The translations under genes and the position numbers were made by a program. From Anisus vortex (lineage: Eukaryota; Mollusca; Gastropoda; Planorbidae), in assembly GCA_949126835.1 (NCBI GenBank), contig OX421507.1, positions 25,852,822 through 25,916,821 of the forward strand: a stretch of DNA of 64,000 bases, in the 5' to 3' direction. Positions 1 through 12,015 of this stretch are shown in pieces. Within the stretch, counting starts at the first letter, position 1. Each line of letters starts with the position of its first letter. The notes under the pieces were generated by a model, which saw only the letters and a program-made list of their open reading frames with translations, was not told where the DNA came from and ran no database searches.

Positions 1-59
1 TGTACTTTTAATTATTATTTTATTGTTAGCTATTTTAGTTACTTTCTTTATAATAATCT

Positions 60-170
60 CTAAGCGATATGTCTGAGTTATGACGTGGTTGTTAGTGAAG
101 GAAGTGACGTCAGAGTCTTGTTTTGGTTGTCTGGGGATGAATGACGCATTGTTGTTCTTTATAAATCGCA
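60..170 (+). promoter_or_regulatory. CRE/TATA promoter-like cluster
   Basis: Three TGACG motifs (81-85, 105-112 as the palindrome TGACGTCA, and 142-148 as TGACGCA) precede TATAAA at 160-165. This spacing looks like a compact promoter, for example from an LTR or a transcript starting near 190. I see no gene attached to it, so function is inference. Confidence 0.3.
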
Positions 171-330
171 AATATATTGGTCTCATTATTGTTTAATATT
201 AAAACAACATTGAAGAGTGAAGTGTTTTCTGTTGCCTTGCACTTGCAGCAGCATGCTCAGTGCGATTCTAAAAAATCCAGTTTATTAATAATAGGTGAGG
301 AAGGACTGTGATGAAGAGCGCAGCCCCTTT

Positions 331-1083
331 AATGGCGCAACAGGCTTTGAACAGAAATCTCCTAAGACAGGAGGGTGCAACGCCATCCATGCAGCTGTTT
401 GTAAGCGAAATAGAACTTGTGGTCAAAGTGTTTAGTCACAGGAACTGGAGAGATGTGGACCTGATTTCTTCCACCTCAGCGATATAATCCTTGCCACAGT
501 TTAAGATGGCAGTCAGTGGCTATCTTCAAAACAAATTGATAGCTAATGGAAAATGAGCTGCGATGGGCGCGACTTTGAGGGTGTGACTTAAATGGTACGA
601 CTTAATGTGCGATTAGCAAAAAAAGTACACAATTAACACTATTAAAACACAATAATTTCTTAAGAATTTATTTCTAATGAGTTTCAGCCGTATTATAATA
701 TGAATTAGATTTAGTAATTCGTAAATAAATGGACACGGTTGTAATAATTGTATAACATGATTTTACACTCATAATTATTGAAAAAATTTCGAGGCTCTTT
801 TCGAAATGTGTGTCTGCTTCTTTAGTTGATGGATCACAGTAAGTAAACTCCGTGTATTCCTATTATTATGTATACGATATTTCTGACTTAACAGACAGGC
901 TAGCGTTACAATCCATCTCAATCAGTCAAAGCCACAACTGTACTTATTCCAAAAGTTTTCTTTAAAATAAAAATACAAAAATATAACCCTAGCTGCAACC
1001 TTAAATAAAACTCTGCTATTTGGCAGATCTATATAATGTGTAGGCCTAAAGATGGTACGGCTAAAGCTTACATCCATCTCAGA
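331..1083 (+). repeat. Long dispersed repeat F, copy 1
   Basis: It matches 20037-20764 in the same orientation. Over a 119-base test stretch (from about 362) I count 4 mismatches. Copy 1 retains a 20-base piece after CCACCTCAG and a shorter piece near 590 that copy 2 lacks; both gaps lie between short direct repeats (CAG and GACTTAA). No open frame or terminal repeat was recognised, so the class is unknown. Confidence 0.85.
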
Positions 1084-1788
1084 AGAAAACGAATGAAAAA
1101 GACAACTAACAATAATTTTTTAAACAGCAAATAAAACTTTCCAGCTTTTTTTTTTTACCATAACAGAAACCCGACGGGTTATAGCCGTGTGTTCAAGGTA
1201 CGTATGAAGGATTTATGGCAATTAAATAAAGGCCTTTTACCGATTCAATTCAATTTTTTTTTTTTAAAGTGTTTTTACTTTAACAAATGTAACCCTACCA
1301 GCCTTTATCATTCCGTATAAATGTCTAAACTTTCCCAAAACAATTTCTCTTCAAGTTCTCCAATTTCCAGACCAGTCGTCTACCCAAAGATATATCTCTT
1401 TCTCCGCCCTAATTCCTACCCCCCCCCCCTTCGCCCTAACCTTCCACCTCCCCGCTCCCCACTTAAACTCCCCCCCCCCTCCATCGCCATGAACGGCAAC
1501 AGAACGGACATGTTCTGCCGTAGCGTTCCGCAACGGCTAACTTCATCCCCACCCCTTTCACCACCCGCTCAGACCCCCCCCCTGCGGGGGCGCAAACAAA
1601 CGCCCCATTGTTAACTTGACTCCCGCAAGCGAGATATTTAATACCCAGATTGTGGAACGGCAGACTTTTTTCTTTTCTTTTTAAACCTGGCTTTTTGTTG
1701 ACAACGTGCTAAAGAATGCTCTCCTATTTTATGAGTATTTTATATATACATAGATTTCATTCATCTTATTCTTGTGTGTACAAATATA
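1084..1788. other. No gene seen; C-rich runs
   Basis: AT-rich DNA with several poly-C and poly-G runs (1415-1600). The open frames here are short and low-complexity. Confidence 0.6.
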
Positions 1789-1852
1789 TTATAAGTGTAA
1801 AACATTTTAAAACTTGAAGGTAAATTCAGTAATCTCATTCTACAACAATTTT

Positions 1853-2046
1853 TATACATGTCCCAGTGCCAGAAGACCGTAAACAATAAAAAAAAAAAGA
1901 ACAAAAACTAAATACCGAAAGATATATTGTCACTACAGTTGTTTTTTTTGTTGTAATAATATTTGTTTTTTGTTTTTTATTTTCTTAACAAAACACGTTG
2001 TAATCATTCGTTTTTTCCCGTCATTTTGCCGGGCATAACTACTAAT
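1853..2046 (+). repeat. Short repeat block collinear with 21600-21765
   Basis: The block shares CTAAATACCGAAAGATA, ACAGTTGTTTTT-like and GTAATCATTCGTTT segments with 21600-21765. It lies about 1.5 kb after repeat F in both places. Here it is also bounded by a direct repeat of about 60 bases (1789-1848 and 2047-2106, both containing AAAACATTTTAAAACTTGAA). Confidence 0.7.
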
Positions 2047-2389
2047 ATATTATAAATGTAAAACATTTTAAAACTTGAAGGTAAATTCATTCAACTTATT
2101 CTACATAGCATACGTTTTTTTTTATTACGTTAGCCTAATAAGCGTGCGGATGAACTATAGTAGCTATAGCAAGTTGAAAATAGCAGAATTAGAACTTCGC
2201 ACGTATATTTATGCAGGCAACATTAACGATAATTATATATTACTAGTTTTTAAGTTTTTATGCCCGTCAAAATGATGGAGAAACGAATAATAACAGTGTG
2301 ATCTGTTATGACAGAAAGAAAAAAAAATAGTGAATTAAAAGTACGGTACACCATTCAAACTCACCAAACTGGAAAAACCCAATAAGACC

Positions 2390-2452
2390 CTCGCGTTCAA
2401 CATACTAAATCTCGCGTTCAACATACTAAATCTCGCGTTCAACATGGTAAAT
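2390..2452 (+). repeat. 21-bp tandem repeat, three copies
   Basis: Three consecutive units begin CTCGCGTTCAACAT; the last differs at two bases (GG for AC). Confidence 0.9.
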
Positions 2453-3217
2453 GAACGGAAATTGACGTTTGTTGAGAACGGTTATATGTATTTGCATAAC
2501 TGGATATAATTTCGTGATAAAATAAAAATTTCTTTTCGAGGTCGTTTCCAATGTATACATTTTACTTTTATGCTGATCGGTCAAACGTCTATAGAGGAGT
2601 AATAATATAGTCAAAACATATAAACAAACTCACAGGTAATTATATGTATAGATTGATGATTCTTTCAGCTCACCGATTTCTATTCTTCTTTCATTTTTGG
2701 TGTTTTTCAACCTTTTCCTATTTGCTTTGCGCGTACATATGATACCTTAACCCGCGCTCTAATTCCCTCCCCCCCACCACCGCCCCTCTCTCACTCCACT
2801 TGGTCCATACCACACTGTACTCACAGACACTTGAACCTATGATGAAGACCTTTTTTTAGTTCTCTCTTATTCTTTTCGTTTCTGTTTTTTTTTTCTACAA
2901 CGTCATCGCTGAACGCACGTGCAAAAGGTGGGTGAGTGAAAGTTTATGGCCTGTGTACTGCAGGGGCCCGATAGTCTGCAGGTAAACAATGACGGAGGCC
3001 TGTCGGATGGGTTAGTGTTTAGGGCGTTTTGGAGAGTGATCATTCAACTGTAGTTGGTTGTTCGTGTTGTTGGTGTTGTTTTCTTCGTAGATTTTTTTAT
3101 TATTCCTTAACATTTGAAGTTAATAGGTGGGGAAGAAAGAGGCTGTGTAATTCTGAATGTCACGACGGGTCAAGTCCTGGCATACATCTCCCACCTTACC
3201 ACCTATCATACATCCGA
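2453..3217. other. No gene seen
   Basis: AT-rich DNA with C and T runs. Nothing recognisable before the 53-bp array. Confidence 0.6.
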
Positions 3218-4997
3218 CTCTCCAGAATGAAACCTGCTTCTTTCTGCTGGGCATAATGTCCCACGACAAACTCTCCAGAATGTAACCTGCTTCTTTCTGC
3301 TGGGCATAATGTCCCACGACAAACTCTCCAGAATGTAACCTGCTTCTTTCTGCTGGACATAATGTCATACGACAAACTCTCCAGAATGAAACCAGATTCT
3401 TTCTTCTGGACATAATGTCATACGACAAACTCTCCAGAATGAAACCAGCTTCTTTCTGCTGGACATAATTTCATACGACAAACTCTCCAGAATGAAACCA
3501 GCTTCTTTCTGCTGGACATAATGTCATACGACAAACTCTCCAGAATGAAACCAGCTTCTTTCTGCTGGACATAATGTCATACGACAAACTCTCCAGAATG
3601 AAACCAGCTTCTTTCTGCTGTACATAATGTCATACGACAAACTCTCCAGAATGTAACCTGCTTCTTTATGCTGGACATAATGTCATACTACAAACTCTCC
3701 AGAATGTAACCTGCTTCTTTCTGCTGGACATAATGTCCCACGACAAACTCTCCAGAATGAAACCAGCTTCTTTCTGCTGGACATAATGTCATACGACAAA
3801 CTCTCCAGAATGAAACCAGCTTCTTTCTGCTGGACATAATGTCATACGACAAACTCTCCAGAATGAAACCAGCTTCTTTCTGCTGGACATAATGTCATAC
3901 GACAAACTCTCCAGAATGAAACCAGCTTCTTTCTGCTGGACATAATGTCATACGACAAACTCTCCAGAATGAAACCAGCTTCTTTCTGCTGGACATAATG
4001 TCATACGACAAACTCTCCAGAATGAAACCAGCTTCTTTCTGCTGGACATAATGTCATACGACAAACTCTCCACAATGTAACCTGCTTCTTTCTGCTGGAC
4101 ATAATGTCATACGACAAACTCTCCAGAATGTAACCTGCTTCTTTATGCTGGACATAATGTCATACGAAAAACTCTACAGAATGAAACCAGCTTCTTTCTG
4201 CTGGACATAACGTCATACGACAAACTCTCCAGAATGAAACCAGCTTCTTTCTGCTGGACATAATGTCATACGACAAACTCTCCAGAATGTAACCTGCTTC
4301 TTTATGCTGGACATAATGTCATACGACAAACTCTCCAGAATGTAACCTGCTTCTTTCTGCTGGACATAATGTCATACGACAAACTCTCCAGAATGAAACC
4401 AGCTTCTTTCTGCTGGACATAATGTCCCACGACAAACTCTCCAGAATGAAACCAGCTTCTTTCTGCTGGACATAATGTCATACGACAAACTCTCCAGAAT
4501 GTAACCTGCTTCTTTCTGCTGGTCATAATGTCATACGACAAACTTTCCAGAATGAAACCTGCTTCTTTCTGCTGGACATAATGTCATACGACAAACTCTC
4601 CAGAATGAAACCAGCTTCTTTCTGCTGGGCATAATGTCATACGACAAACTCTCCAGAATGAAACCAGCTTCTTTCTGCTGGACATAATGTCATACGACAA
4701 ACTCTCCAGAATGAAACCAGCTTCTTTCTGCTGGACATAATGTCATACGACAAACTCTCCAGAATGTAACCTGCTTCTTTATGCTGGGCATAATGTCATA
4801 CGACAAACTCTCCAGAATGAAACGACAAACTCTCCAGAATGAAACCAGCTTCTTTCTGCTGGACATAATGTCATACGACAAACTCTCCAGAATGAAACCA
4901 GCTTCTTTCTGCTGGACATAATGTCATACGACAAACTCTCCAGAATGAAATCTGCTTCTTTCTGCTGCACATAATGTCCCGCTACAAACTCTCCAGA
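3218..4997 (+). repeat. 53-bp minisatellite, about 33-34 copies
   Basis: Units start CTCTCCAGAATG and end CATACGACAAA; consecutive starts at 3218 and 3271 give a 53-base period. Main variants are AAACCAGC versus TAACCTGC, and GTCATACG versus GTCCCACG. Each main unit contains CCAGC, eight bases, then GCTGG, a possible hairpin. One short unit (near 4805-4830) has lost roughly half its length. The period is not a multiple of three, so the minus-strand open frames across it are by-products. Confidence 0.97.
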
Positions 4998-5064
4998 TCA
5001 GTAGGCCTACACGAGATCTTAGAAAGAACATTGTAGCTCTCAATCATAAAACCACTGCATGCCG

Positions 5065-5385
5065 TATCTTCTTATCTTCTTATCTTATATATTACATACG
5101 CTCCTTCTATTAAGAAGGTTATTGCGTCCTACTCTCATCCGTGGTTTGAGTCTAGTCTTGCATCTTTATTAATGTCTTAAATGATGTTAAGTTACTGATT
5201 TTTCCTGGTTTTTTCAGGCAACCCATTCCATGCTCGAATGCCCCTCGAGAAGAAAGATTACTTATATGCAATTGTTCTCGCATAAGAGATAAAGAAAGTG
5301 TTTTTTGTCCTTATGTTTATCTGAGCATTGCAACAGGTTGTTATTGTGTTGTATTTATTAAATGCCTTGTGTATTGATAGATGTT
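5065..5385 (-). mobile_element. LINE family C, 3' end (truncated copy)
   Basis: Reading the minus strand, the copy ends in AGGACGCAATAA, a CTTCT/AGAAG-type hairpin region, AGCGTCTGTAAT and an ATAAG-type tail. Before this come codons for RAWNGLPEKT, the usual C-terminal end of CR1/L2/Jockey-like ORF2 proteins. One indel breaks the frame. Only the last ~320 bases are present. Confidence 0.8.
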
Positions 5386-6370
5386 ACTTTATCATAGACT
5401 AGAAGAGCTAGGCACCATGACTAGATCAGTGACGTTTAAGTTCTTTACATGAAAGTTAAGCATCACAAATGGTTGCCTCTGTTATACTCCCCCCTCCCTC
5501 TCACACCCCAATCCACTCCACCCCCACGGCGTTGACATTGACTGGGAACAGCTCACGTTTTAATGACGTAATTTGCCTTTTAATATTTACTATCGGAGCG
5601 CCTTTTGTAGCATTCACAAGTCTTCTCGTATCGAATGTAAATTTTGTTGTCAATAAAAAAAGAAAAAAAAGAAAAGAGGAAATGGGGATGGTGGGGAAGG
5701 GTGGGGTGGGGTTGGTGATGGGGTGGAGGGGATGTGGTATGGTGTGGAGAGCAAGCACGGACCTATACACGCACACCTACTACAGTGCAAATAATTTTGG
5801 CGTAGGGATTTTATAATAGAAGGTGGGGTAGGGTGGTCTACAGAGATGAGAGAAAACGTGAAGGGATGGGGGGGGGGGGGGGGCGGGGGGAGTTTGATAA
5901 AGAAAACCCCCAACATTTCAACCTATCAGCCAGAGGCAGGAGTAGATGAGAGAACTTTGCTTTGCTCCATTCAAGTGGCCGACCACCCCCTCCTACTGCA
6001 CGGTGTGTATTTTTCATCAATTTCTATTTATCTTCATTTTTTGTCCACGAAAAGGGAATGTTTATATCGCCACTTCTACGCCAACAATGAAGTAAGGTAA
6101 CGGGGAACAAGAAGAATGTAGAGGTGATTGTTTGTAGGCTACTGTAGGTGGTCTCGGAACGGCGTTTGGTAGACCACCGGAACACACACGTGAAAATGGC
6201 ACGCAGTTTTTGTGCTATCTTTTTTTTTTCACTTAAAAAGGCTTGCAATTGAATTGAATGGTAGACTACGTTTGTGTTTTGCTGTTGTTGTTTTTTTTTT
6301 AAATTAATATTGTCCATGTTGTGATGTTAGAGTTTGTTTCCATGTTGCAATGGTGTATTATGTCCTATTG
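5386..6370. other. No gene seen; G/C-rich runs
   Basis: Contains purine tracts (5655-5740) and a poly-G run near 5870. Several overlapping open frames here come from this skewed composition. Confidence 0.6.
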
Positions 6371-6568
6371 CAGGGGTCGGCAACCTATGGCACGCGTGCT
6401 AGACTTGGCACGCAGAGCAATTTTCAATGGCACGCGGAAGACTCCTAAAAAAAGGATCTTCTATTAGAAATAGATTGCAATAGCAAGGTGACTTTTAGGC
6501 TGCTGGCACGCTGATTAAATTAGAAATCACACTTTGGCACGCTTTTATCAAAAGGTTGCCGATCCCTG
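6371..6568 (+). mobile_element. hAT-type MITE, family CAGGGGTCGGCAACC, copy 1
   Basis: 198-bp non-autonomous element with inverted ends CAGGGGTCGGCAACCT and AGGTTGCCGATCCCTG. It is flanked by a perfect 8-bp target duplication TCCTATTG (6363-6370 and 6569-6576). Eight-base duplications and CAGNG-type ends are features of hAT transposons. No transposase is encoded. Confidence 0.92.
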
Positions 6569-7116
6569 TCCTATTGTAAGCTATACACTGACCCTGCTCA
6601 TGGTGCGATCAGATGCACATACGCTATATTACATAGATTAATTAAAAGAGGTGGATGACTGTGTGGAGTCTTTACGACCAAACACGATTTGGTGGCGGGG
6701 GAAGGGTTGTCTTAAATACCCTAGACTTGTTGCTAGGAGGACTTTTTTGTCCCTAATAAGTCTTTAATACTTATGTCAAACTGAGCAGTTGTTTTTTTCC
6801 TTCAAGACAGAATGGCGGAGGGGGCATGGGGCCTACAGGATGAGGGGACGGCAGATGCATGGTGGTAGCCATGTTTACATTGTAAGGCCATGTTGCGTCA
6901 GCTGTGAGGAAAACAGGGGGCGTGTTCTGGTCTGGCCCATTTACCGCCAGACACTTTTTTTTTAAACTGACAACATCGTGGAAGAAACTTGAAAGTACTC
7001 ACATTACGAGTTTTTTTTACTCGTTTTGTTTTTAAACACTAACATATTTAAATACAGAGCTAAAGGTCTAATTATAAAATTTCAATAATGGGAATCTTAG
7101 TCTGCGATTTCTAATT
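6569..7116. other. No gene seen
   Basis: Mixed AT-rich sequence with a G-rich patch at 6800-6960. Nothing recognised. Confidence 0.55.
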
Positions 7117-7320
7117 ATCTTATCTTGTATATTACAGACGCTACTTCTATAAAGAAGGATTATTGCGTCCTACGCTCGTCCGTGGTCTGAGTATAGTCTT
7201 GCATTTGTATTAATGTTTTAAATGTATTTGTATTAATGTTTTAAATGATGTTGAGCTACTGGTTTTCCTGGTTTTGTTCAGGGAACCCATTCCATGCCCG
7301 AATGCTACTAGGCCCCTATA
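7117..7320 (-). mobile_element. LINE family C, 3' end (truncated copy)
   Basis: Same 3' end as 5065-5385, in the same orientation. It carries an internal duplication of about 25 bases around 7205-7250 (TTTGTATTAATGTTTTAAAT occurs twice). Confidence 0.8.
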
Positions 7321-7362
7321 TGTCGGTGTATATATTTTATCTTTTTATTTGTAGACAGATAC

Positions 7363-7365
<3 letters not shown>

Positions 7366-7417
<52 letters not shown>

Positions 7418-7424
7418 TGAGAGA
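7366..7424 (+). repeat. (GA)n microsatellite
   Basis: About 58 bases of GA repeats with two interruptions. Confidence 0.95.
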
Positions 7425-7907
7425 TAGGGTGAAGATAAAGAAAAAAATAGACGGAAAAAAGCAAAGAAATTTATCTATAGATATTTTATGTTGATGAATT
7501 TCTTAGTATAAAAATAAAACAATAACGACAACTCTAGACAAACAAATGAGATGCTTCTAGCATTTCAACTATTTCTATCTATAATAAACGTTACATACAA
7601 ATAGTGCACAACTGCAAGTAGAATATTTAGGCAGATGTGTTGGAAGGGAGAATTGATTTTTGTTTTGTTTTTGCAAACTGTTATTGCAAGCAATAAGAGG
7701 GCGCCGCCCAATGATTATTGCCCCCCCCCCCCCCCAGCATATTTTCCGCCCATTCTTTTATTTTCATTATTTTGCAGGTGTGGAAAACAATTATGAAAAT
7801 GGTATTGCGAAGTGGCTTAGGCAGGTTTGTTGGACCACACAAAAAAAAAATGTTATGGTTGTTTTTCAAACCTGTAGTATATAACGTGAACAGTGAGGCC
7901 ACAACTT
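7425..7907. other. No gene seen
   Basis: AT-rich, with a poly-C run at 7721-7735. Nothing recognised. Confidence 0.55.
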
Positions 7908-8247
7908 GGCCAATAACACTGACATCACATTCATTGGATTGTTACTTATTTACTTACATGGCCAATAACACTGACATCACATTCATTGGATTGTTACTTA
8001 TTTACTTACATGGCCAATAACACTAACATCACATTCATTGGATTGTTACTTATTTACTTACATGGCCAATAACACTGACATCACATTCATTGGATTGTTA
8101 CTTATTTACTTACTTGGCCAATAACACTGACATCACATTCATTGGATTGTTACTTATTTACTTACATGGCCAATAACACTGACATCACATTCATTGGATT
8201 GTTACTTATTTACTTACATGGCCAATAACACTGACATCACATTCATT
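7908..8247 (+). repeat. 52-bp minisatellite, 6.5 copies
   Basis: Units begin GGCCAATAACACTGACATCA; starts fall at 7908, 7960 and every 52 bases to 8220. Units are nearly identical (single changes such as ACTAAC and TACTTGG). Confidence 0.96.
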
Positions 8248-8837
8248 TAATGCACGAAATGTTTATTTACAACTGTTTAACGTAAATTTTTTTAATCCTT
8301 CAATAATTAAATCTTATTATGGATACGATAATGCTAAATTTATATAAAGAAATAATAATTAGTCTGTAATATTTGCTATATTACAAAACAGAATTTGTTT
8401 GGCATCACTATTGACTCAATGTGGTAACATTTTTTTTTACTAAAGGGAGATAATTAACCCGTTTCATTTGAACCAATATTTCTAATGGTTTTTTTTTCTT
8501 TTATAAAAAAAAATGGCTTAAAATGCATAACTTTGAAATGATCAAACTGTAAAAAGTATTGGAAAATTATATAAATATTATATGACTAAAGAAGCTATGT
8601 GTATATTTTCAAACATTACATTAACTACCTATTTTGTGTGATTACTACGTATCTATTCCACAATGTTGGTGATATATACGTACTTATATTGTTACACAAA
8701 CTAAAGGACATCTCAGTATTAAAACTGATATCATAATATCATTAATATTAGCACCTTAAGACATCACAATTTTCTTTATAATTACGCTACGCTACCAGAC
8801 AATCAAGCTTTATATTTAGCTTTCGTTTATTGAGAAC
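8248..8837. other. No gene seen
   Basis: Very AT-rich stretch without recognisable structure. Confidence 0.6.
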
Positions 8838-8912
8838 AGGGATCGGTCGGTTGCAGGGATAGAACCGTCGACATGTCGGTTGACGTGTCGGTTTCATCAG
8901 CCGTCTAATACT
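8838..8912 (-). mobile_element. SINE E fragment (tRNA-derived head)
   Basis: Shares the GGGATAGAACC...CGGTTGACGTGTCGGT stretch with the SINE E copy at 27822-27973. Only the head part is present. Confidence 0.55.
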
Positions 8913-9199
8913 AAACCCTACTTCTTGAAAAAGTCATTGCGATTCCTATTTCCTATTAGTTTAATAACATGTAGGCCTACTGTTGGGGGATATCAGATAT
9001 TTAGCAGCACTTGTGTTAACATCACATTTCATCCATAAACTAATCGATTCAAATAGCTGGTGTTCAAAGTATATCAGGTACTGGTACATTTGTACCGCCC
9101 ACTTGCCATTCACCCCCCACCCAATCCCCTTTCTGGAACGTCAGCGCCCCCTTAAAGCCTCCCACCGCCCCCCCCAGGGGGCGATAACGAACCTATGGT

Positions 9200-9366
9200 C
9201 TAGAGTCAAGAGGGTGTCCCTCAGTCTACCCAGCTACATGGGGTAAAGTAAAGGCGTCTGTACATTGTGCTGGCCCCACAATCACCTAGTAGGCCTATGC
9301 GTAGCCACAGACACTGGTGAAAGCTGCTTCACCGGCCCTATGATCAATTTGGGTACTTTAATTTAC
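9200..9366 (+). mobile_element. SINE A, 5'-truncated copy
   Basis: Carries the central and 3' segments of SINE A: GTGTCCCTCAGTCTACCCAG, GGGGTAAAGTAAAGGCG, TTGTGCTGGCC, and the end GATCAATTTGGG.ACTTTA. The tRNA-like head is missing. Confidence 0.85.
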
Positions 9367-9514
9367 AATGCATAGCCGCGATTACTTTTGGTAACTATTG
9401 TCAGTGTTGCCATCAGAATAGAATAAATCGTGATAACAACAGCAGTACATTAATTTCTGTATCAAATACAAGTGTGGCTTTCAGTATAGCATATAAGTCT
9501 AACTTTTAGCACAT

Positions 9515-9662
9515 ACACCTGCGAGCCATAGAAGCATAGTTTTGAGCTCTGCACATCTAGCTTTGATTCACAAACTTCTAGCTGTGAGCCATGCACATCT
9601 AGCTTTGAGCCATACACATCTAGCTTTGAGCGATAAAATAATAGCTTCGAGCCATACCAGTT
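9515..9662 (+). repeat. Imperfect 21-bp tandem repeat
   Basis: Diverged units of the form GAGCCATACACATCTAGCTTT (shown as GAGCCATACACATC then TAGCTTT), about 6-7 copies. A minus-strand frame across it repeats a seven-residue pattern (GSKLDVY-like); I treat this as a by-product of a period divisible by three. Confidence 0.8.
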
Positions 9663-10870
9663 TTTCACTCATACGTCTTCTTTCTTAAGTTTTACAAGGG
9701 CCAACATACTATCAGCAGTAGCATACATTAAGTGATATTGAATATTTTCACAAATATTGGGCTAGTATTGAACTAAATAAGGATAAATAAATGATCTCTT
9801 AGGCGGTGCTATCGGGTTTCAAAAGCGACCAACGTTTTCAGGGATATTACAAGTATTATAAAGTATATTTTTTAAAGTAATATAAATATTCATCTCAATT
9901 TGTATTTAGAATCAAACTTTTGGTGAAATCGGAACTCAAGAAAAAGGTTTGGCGCCGCCTCTGATAGACTAGTTCATTAGAATCTGTGTTTGTTATTTTG
10001 TTTTATTTACAAGGAGCTAAACAGGAAATGCTATTGCCTTGTGTAGCTGGTTGGTCGAGTCGTCAAGGTTCACCATCACTATCACACCTACTTCACTCCC
10101 CTCACAAATGCAATTTCTCTATTTAAAAAATCTCGTGTGTTCTTCATTTTCTTTCAAACTCTTTATTTCAATTTCCTCTTCTCTCATTCTATAACTGCTA
10201 AAGCACATATATTCATTATTATTATTATGGTAGCGTGGTAGCCTATGGGCAGCTAAACATTTATCTTCAGTATTATTATAATATATTATTATCCAGTTAA
10301 GCTGACAACTTGAGTTTGATCACACAGTCACAGTTCATAAACTTGGAGTGACGAAGTAACAAAATTAGTTCCACTTACTTGAACTTTATTTTCAAAACAT
10401 AAAACAATATATATGTATTCTTCTAAGAAACAATATGCAGGAATTGTAGGCACATATGATTTATTTTAATTACACAATTTTACAATGGAGATATTACATC
10501 CGTACAACCCTCTTACTTGGGGCTTATCAAAAAACAACATTCAGCAGAAGACGACCTTCACCTTTCTAACCAAAACTGAATCTTTTTTATAGAAGATATT
10601 TTTACTATATTATTTAGTGCACTGACATATATATACTATTTAATAACCGATACTAAATAATTAATATAACAAAATGCAATTGTCTTAATATAGTTATCAA
10701 ATCAACCAACCAATTAATATAATTATTATCTTGGGAAAGGCAATATCTACAATAACCCTACTAATATCTGATTCATGTACGCCCTTGCATTCTCGCTCCT
10801 TATCAATTTATCCTTTTACTATCCATCTTTGCTGGCTATTCTTTTCTCACTATCTTTCTATTATTCTGTT
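9663..10870. other. No gene seen
   Basis: AT-rich sequence with no recognisable gene or repeat. Confidence 0.55.
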
Positions 10871-10991
10871 TATCCATCTATTTATATATCTATCTATCAC
10901 TATCTATCACTATCTATCTCTATATATCACTATCTATCACTATCTATAACTATCTATCACAATGTTATCTAGCATATCTATTATCTATCTT
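10871..10991 (+). repeat. (TATC)n-rich microsatellite
   Basis: Imperfect TATC/TATCAC units. Confidence 0.9.
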
Positions 10992-11356
10992 ATATATATC
11001 TAATTATCTAAAATGTCTAATCGTACCAGAAAGAATGTGCAAAAAAGCCTCGATTGCAAATTCGACACATTTCTACATCTTACTTTACCAAAATGTGTGT
11101 GTATGTGTAGGCGAAGGGTGAGTAGTTTTTGATATAGGACCACAACGCTTAAATTGTGTTTTAAACGCCTTTAAAATCTATCGTTAGGAACATAGAGGTA
11201 TCATGTAGAACAACTGTACACCGTACAACTACACGCAAATGTAGAGTTATTGCGTTCTGGATTAGGATAAGTCTACTTCCGCTTTGGACCTCCATGCGCT
11301 TCCGGACCAGCATGCTCGACAGAAGCAAAACGAGAATTCAAACTATATGATGCACT
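10992..11356. other. No gene seen
   Basis: Ordinary AT-rich sequence. Confidence 0.55.
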
Positions 11357-11570
11357 ATCTCTCTCTCTCTCTCACTCTCTCTCACTCTCTCTCACTCTCT
11401 CCCTCACTCTCTCTCTCACTCTCTATCTCTCACTATCTCTCACTCTCTCTCTCTCACTCTCTATCTCTCACTATCTCTCTCTCTCTCTCTCTCTCTCACT
11501 CCCTCTCTCTCACTCTCTCTCACTCTCTCTCTCTCACTCTCTCTTTCACTATTTTATCTTTCTCTCTCTA
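11357..11570 (+). repeat. (TC)n microsatellite with CACTCTCT interruptions
   Basis: About 210 bases of CT repeats with CACT spacers in semi-regular order. Confidence 0.95.
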
Positions 11571-11937
11571 ATAACAATTTATCGATAAACAAATCACGAA
11601 GGAATTGGCGAGGGTTAAAAACAAACCATGCACAGAACACCACCGCGGGCTGAAGTCTTTTGTTGGTCTCCTATCAAAGATACAACAAAGGCTGCTGACA
11701 ACTGTACAGGTATGTGCCGGCCAGCAGCAGACATTTTTACACCTTTGATATAATAACCCTGGCTCAGCCTAGCCCCCCCCCCCCCCCCCCAAGCCTCATC
11801 CTTTCACTCAACGTTTACGCCACGTAAAGTATTTTTCTTTGGGGAGGGGGGATCTTTCTTTCATACCGAAACACATAATATATACAAGTATCAGCGTAGA
11901 AGTTGTGTCTACACAAACTGTTCTCATAGCTTAAAGC

Positions 11938-12015
11938 AGACTTGGCACGCAGAGTTTTTGAATGGCACGCGAAAGCCTTCTAAAAAAGCCTATTCAAGTT
12001 TCTTGTACAATAAAA
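11938..12015 (+). mobile_element. hAT MITE (GGGGTCGGCAACC family), 5' fragment
   Basis: Matches the inner left part of the MITE (CTTGGCACGCAGAG, AATGGCACGCGAAAG, TTGTACAATAAAAGAGC). Both terminal repeats are missing. Confidence 0.65.

Noticed and set aside
3120..4970. Minus-strand frames repeating YDIMSSRKKQVSFWRVC
   Set aside because: By-products of the 53-bp minisatellite; the period is not a multiple of three, so frames drift.
3218..4997. CRISPR-like array
   Set aside because: Units are contiguous with no unique spacers, and the DNA is eukaryotic.
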